Source of the DNA: an uncultured Erysipelotrichaceae bacterium
Lineage (GTDB): Bacteria > Bacillota_I > Bacilli_A > Erysipelotrichales > Coprobacillaceae
Length of the DNA: 8,386 bases
Direction: 5' to 3'
Assembly: GCA_900544435.1 (NCBI GenBank)
Contig: UQVG01000079.1
Coordinates: 1-8,386, forward strand
Shown: piece after piece, positions 7,361 through 8,386 of the stretch
How positions within the stretch are numbered: the stretch's first letter is position 1
Layout: the number at the start of each line of letters is the position of its first letter
Program-made: the position numbers and the translations under genes
Notes under the pieces: model-generated
What the model saw: the letters and a program-made list of their open reading frames with translations, nothing else
Told to the model about the DNA's origin: nothing
The model's database searches: none

Positions 7361-7387
7361 TTAGATAATTAAATGAAAAATAGACAA

Positions 7388-7421
7388 AAAATCTTATATT
7401 AATAAGAGATTTTATTTTTTT
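7388..7421. terminator. Terminator-like hairpin in the divergent intergenic region
   Basis: AAAATCT (7388-7394) and AGATTTT (7407-7413) pair, with partial extra TTAT/ATAA pairing inside, followed on the plus strand by a run of seven T (7415-7421). On the minus strand a T run also follows the stem. The stem is AT-rich and may be weak. No gene in the window ends here, since merR is read leftward and the response regulator rightward, so it may insulate the two promoters or be a remnant. Confidence 0.45.
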
Positions 7422-7451
7422 GATTATATTTTGTACAATAAAGGTAGTTTT

Positions 7452-7473
7452 AATCTTTAGAAAATCTTTAGAA
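7452..7473 (+). repeat. Two perfect tandem 11-bp repeats, candidate response-regulator box
   Basis: AATCTTTAGAA occurs twice head to tail at 7452-7462 and 7463-7473. An 11-bp direct repeat is the classic spacing bound by OmpR/PhoB-family response regulators, whose two DNA-binding domains sit one helical turn apart. It lies about 60 bp upstream of the small ORF and some 160 bp upstream of the response regulator gene, over the region expected upstream of a -35. Autoregulation is therefore a reasonable inference. The rest of 7361-7531, apart from this repeat, the upstream hairpin and candidate promoter boxes, shows nothing I can assign. Confidence 0.55.
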
Positions 7474-7504
7474 ATATAAAAAGAAAATATTTATAAATCA
7501 TCTC

Positions 7505-7510
7505 TATACT
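7505..7510 (+). promoter_or_regulatory. Candidate -10 box for the small ORF and response regulator
   Basis: TATACT lies 22 bases before the small ORF start, with no recognisable -35 about 17 bp upstream (7482-7487 is A-rich). Transcription would start near 7517, just ahead of the AGAGGTGAGG ribosome binding site. A TACAAT at 7434-7439 is an alternative -10, upstream of the 11-bp repeats. A missing -35 preceded by tandem repeats fits activation by the response regulator itself. Confidence 0.4.
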
Positions 7511-7531
7511 TTAAGACAAGAGGTGAGGAAG

Positions 7532-7621
7532 ATGGAAAGACTTAACAAAATTATTTTAATAAGCTGTATTTATGCAGGATATATATGTATTAGTTTTGCA
7601 TTGTTTTCAATGCTTAAATAA
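7532..7621 (+). CDS. 29-residue hydrophobic small protein upstream of the response regulator
   Basis: A short open frame begins at ATG 7532 behind a strong AGAGGTGAGG ribosome binding site and ends with TAA at 7619-7621. It encodes a basic N-terminus (MERLNK) followed by about 20 mostly uncharged, hydrophobic residues (7-27, including IILISCIYAGYICI and SFALFS) and a C-terminal lysine: a single predicted membrane helix. The stop overlaps the AAGGAG site (7620-7625) of the response regulator, suggesting translational coupling in one transcript. It is too short to place in a family. It could be a membrane microprotein that modulates the partner sensor, a transport protein or a toxin-like peptide, or simply a leader that sets regulator translation. 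Existence as a translated frame is supported; function is unknown. Confidence 0.65.
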   Translation: MERLNKIILISCIYAGYICISFALFSMLK

Positions 7622-7635
7622 GGAGTAAAAAGGGA

Positions 7636-8343
7636 ATGGAAAAATATCATGTATTAGTTGTCGAAGATGACGTAGAAATTGCTAAGGCAATTGAAATTTA
7701 TTTACAAAATCAAGGTTATGATGTCTTTGTTGGAAATGATGGATTAGAAGGATTAGAAATCGTTGAAAAAGAAACGATTCATTTAGCAATTGTTGACATA
7801 ATGATGCCACGTATGGATGGTTTAACAATGGTTTCTAAATTAAGGGAAAAATATGATTTTCCAGTGATTTTTCTTTCAGCAAAATCAGAAGATATTGATA
7901 AAATTATGGGGCTTAATTTAGGTGGAGATGATTATGTGACAAAGCCATTTGTACCAATGGAATTAATGGCACGTGTTCGTTCACAACTTAGACGTTATGG
8001 ACGTTATTTAGATGCTACTGCCCCTAAAGAAAGTGATCATATTTATTTATGTGGTGGACTTGAACTTAATGTAGATACTAAAACAGTGTCAGTAGATGGC
8101 AAAAAGGTGAAAGTTACACCTATTGAATTTAAAATATTAGAATTACTTATGAAAAATGCAGGAAAAGTTTTCTCTGCTGATGATATTTATGAACGTGTAT
8201 GGAATGAAGAAGCTATTAATAGTGAAACAGTCATGGTTCATGTTCGTAATTTAAGAGAAAAAATAGAAATCAATCCTAAAAAACCACAATATTTAAAAGT
8301 GGTATGGGGTGTAGGTTATAAAATTGATAAAGGTAGAGTCTAA
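7636..8343 (+). CDS. OmpR/PhoB-family response regulator, VanR-like
   Basis: A complete 235-residue two-component response regulator. The receiver domain (about 4-118) has acidic pocket residues E10-D11-D12, phospho-acceptor D54 in AIVDIMMPRMDG, switch residue S81 in FLSAKSED and K103 in DDYVTKPF; all are present, so it should be phosphorylated normally. The ARVRSQLRRYGRYL linker leads to a winged-helix DNA-binding domain (about 135-232) with VTPIEFKILELLMKN, SETVMVHVRNLREKIE and YLKVVWGVGYKI. Overall it looks like VanR and other regulators of cell-envelope responses, but the target genes cannot be assigned. Translation is probably coupled to the small ORF ending in its ribosome binding site. 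No histidine kinase starts in the remaining 43 bases, which is unusual because the partner kinase commonly overlaps or follows closely. Confidence 0.93.
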   Translation: MEKYHVLVVEDDVEIAKAIEIYLQNQGYDVFVGNDGLEGLEIVEKETIHLAIVDIMMPRMDGLTMVSKLREKYDFPVIFLSAKSEDIDKIMGLNLGGDDYVTKPFVPMELMARVRSQLRRYGRYLDATAPKESDHIYLCGGLELNVDTKTVSVDGKKVKVTPIEFKILELLMKNAGKVFSADDIYERVWNEEAINSETVMVHVRNLREKIEINPKKPQYLKVVWGVGYKIDKGRV

Positions 8344-8383
8344 AGTTTATGAAAACTATATAAAATCATAGGTTTTAGGACTC
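8336..8383 (+). other. Long imperfect hairpin spanning the response-regulator stop codon
   Basis: GAGTC-TAAA-GTT-TATGA (8336-8352) can pair with TCATA-GGT-TTTA-GGACTC (8366-8383) in RNA over 17 positions, using three G-U wobbles and one bulged G, around a 13-base AT-rich loop. The regulator stop TAA (8341-8343) lies in the 5' arm. Only AAT follows before the window ends, so whether a T run makes it a terminator cannot be seen. It may be a terminator or an mRNA element controlling a downstream gene. Confidence 0.5.
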
Positions 8384-8386
8384 AAT

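Overview
The window comes from an AT-rich, low-GC Gram-positive bacterium using the standard code (TGG for Trp, TAA/TAG stops). Codon use, strong AGGAGG-like ribosome binding sites and short intergenic gaps suggest a Firmicute, plausibly a gut Erysipelotrichia/Coprobacillus-like lineage. That lineage guess is inference from composition and protein flavour only.

Left part (1-2829): a vitamin B6 divergon. A MocR/PdxR-type regulator (cut by the left edge) faces away from pdxS and pdxT, which encode the two subunits of the DXP-independent pyridoxal 5'-phosphate (PLP) synthase. The shared intergenic region holds a TATAAT box with no good -35 and an 8-bp direct repeat spaced 15 bp apart, as expected of a regulator-dependent promoter. 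pdxT ends inside its own terminator hairpin.

Middle (2862-5379): an AraC-family regulator with an N-terminal cupin-like domain, then a complete GH13 oligo-1,6-glucosidase-like enzyme on the same strand. The malL stop codon lies in the loop of a bidirectional terminator shared with the convergent gene that follows.

Right-middle (5383-7360, minus strand): a BmrR-like MerR regulator followed by an NAD(P)-dependent dehydrogenase of the DapB/2,4-diaminopentanoate dehydrogenase/native amine dehydrogenase type. A MerR-style promoter (TTGACT, 19-bp spacer, TATGAT) with a 23-bp dyad sits exactly between them. A related 23-bp dyad with perfect 10-bp arms sits upstream of the merR gene itself. The two genes therefore look like an autoregulated sensor-enzyme pair, and I consider this the most interesting part of the window.

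Right end (7361-8386): a non-coding control region with a terminator-like hairpin and two tandem 11-bp repeats, then a 29-residue hydrophobic small protein whose stop codon overlaps the ribosome binding site of an OmpR/VanR-like response regulator. The regulator ends inside a long imperfect hairpin. No sensor kinase begins before the window ends.

I saw no tRNA, rRNA, CRISPR array, insertion sequence or recognisable riboswitch.
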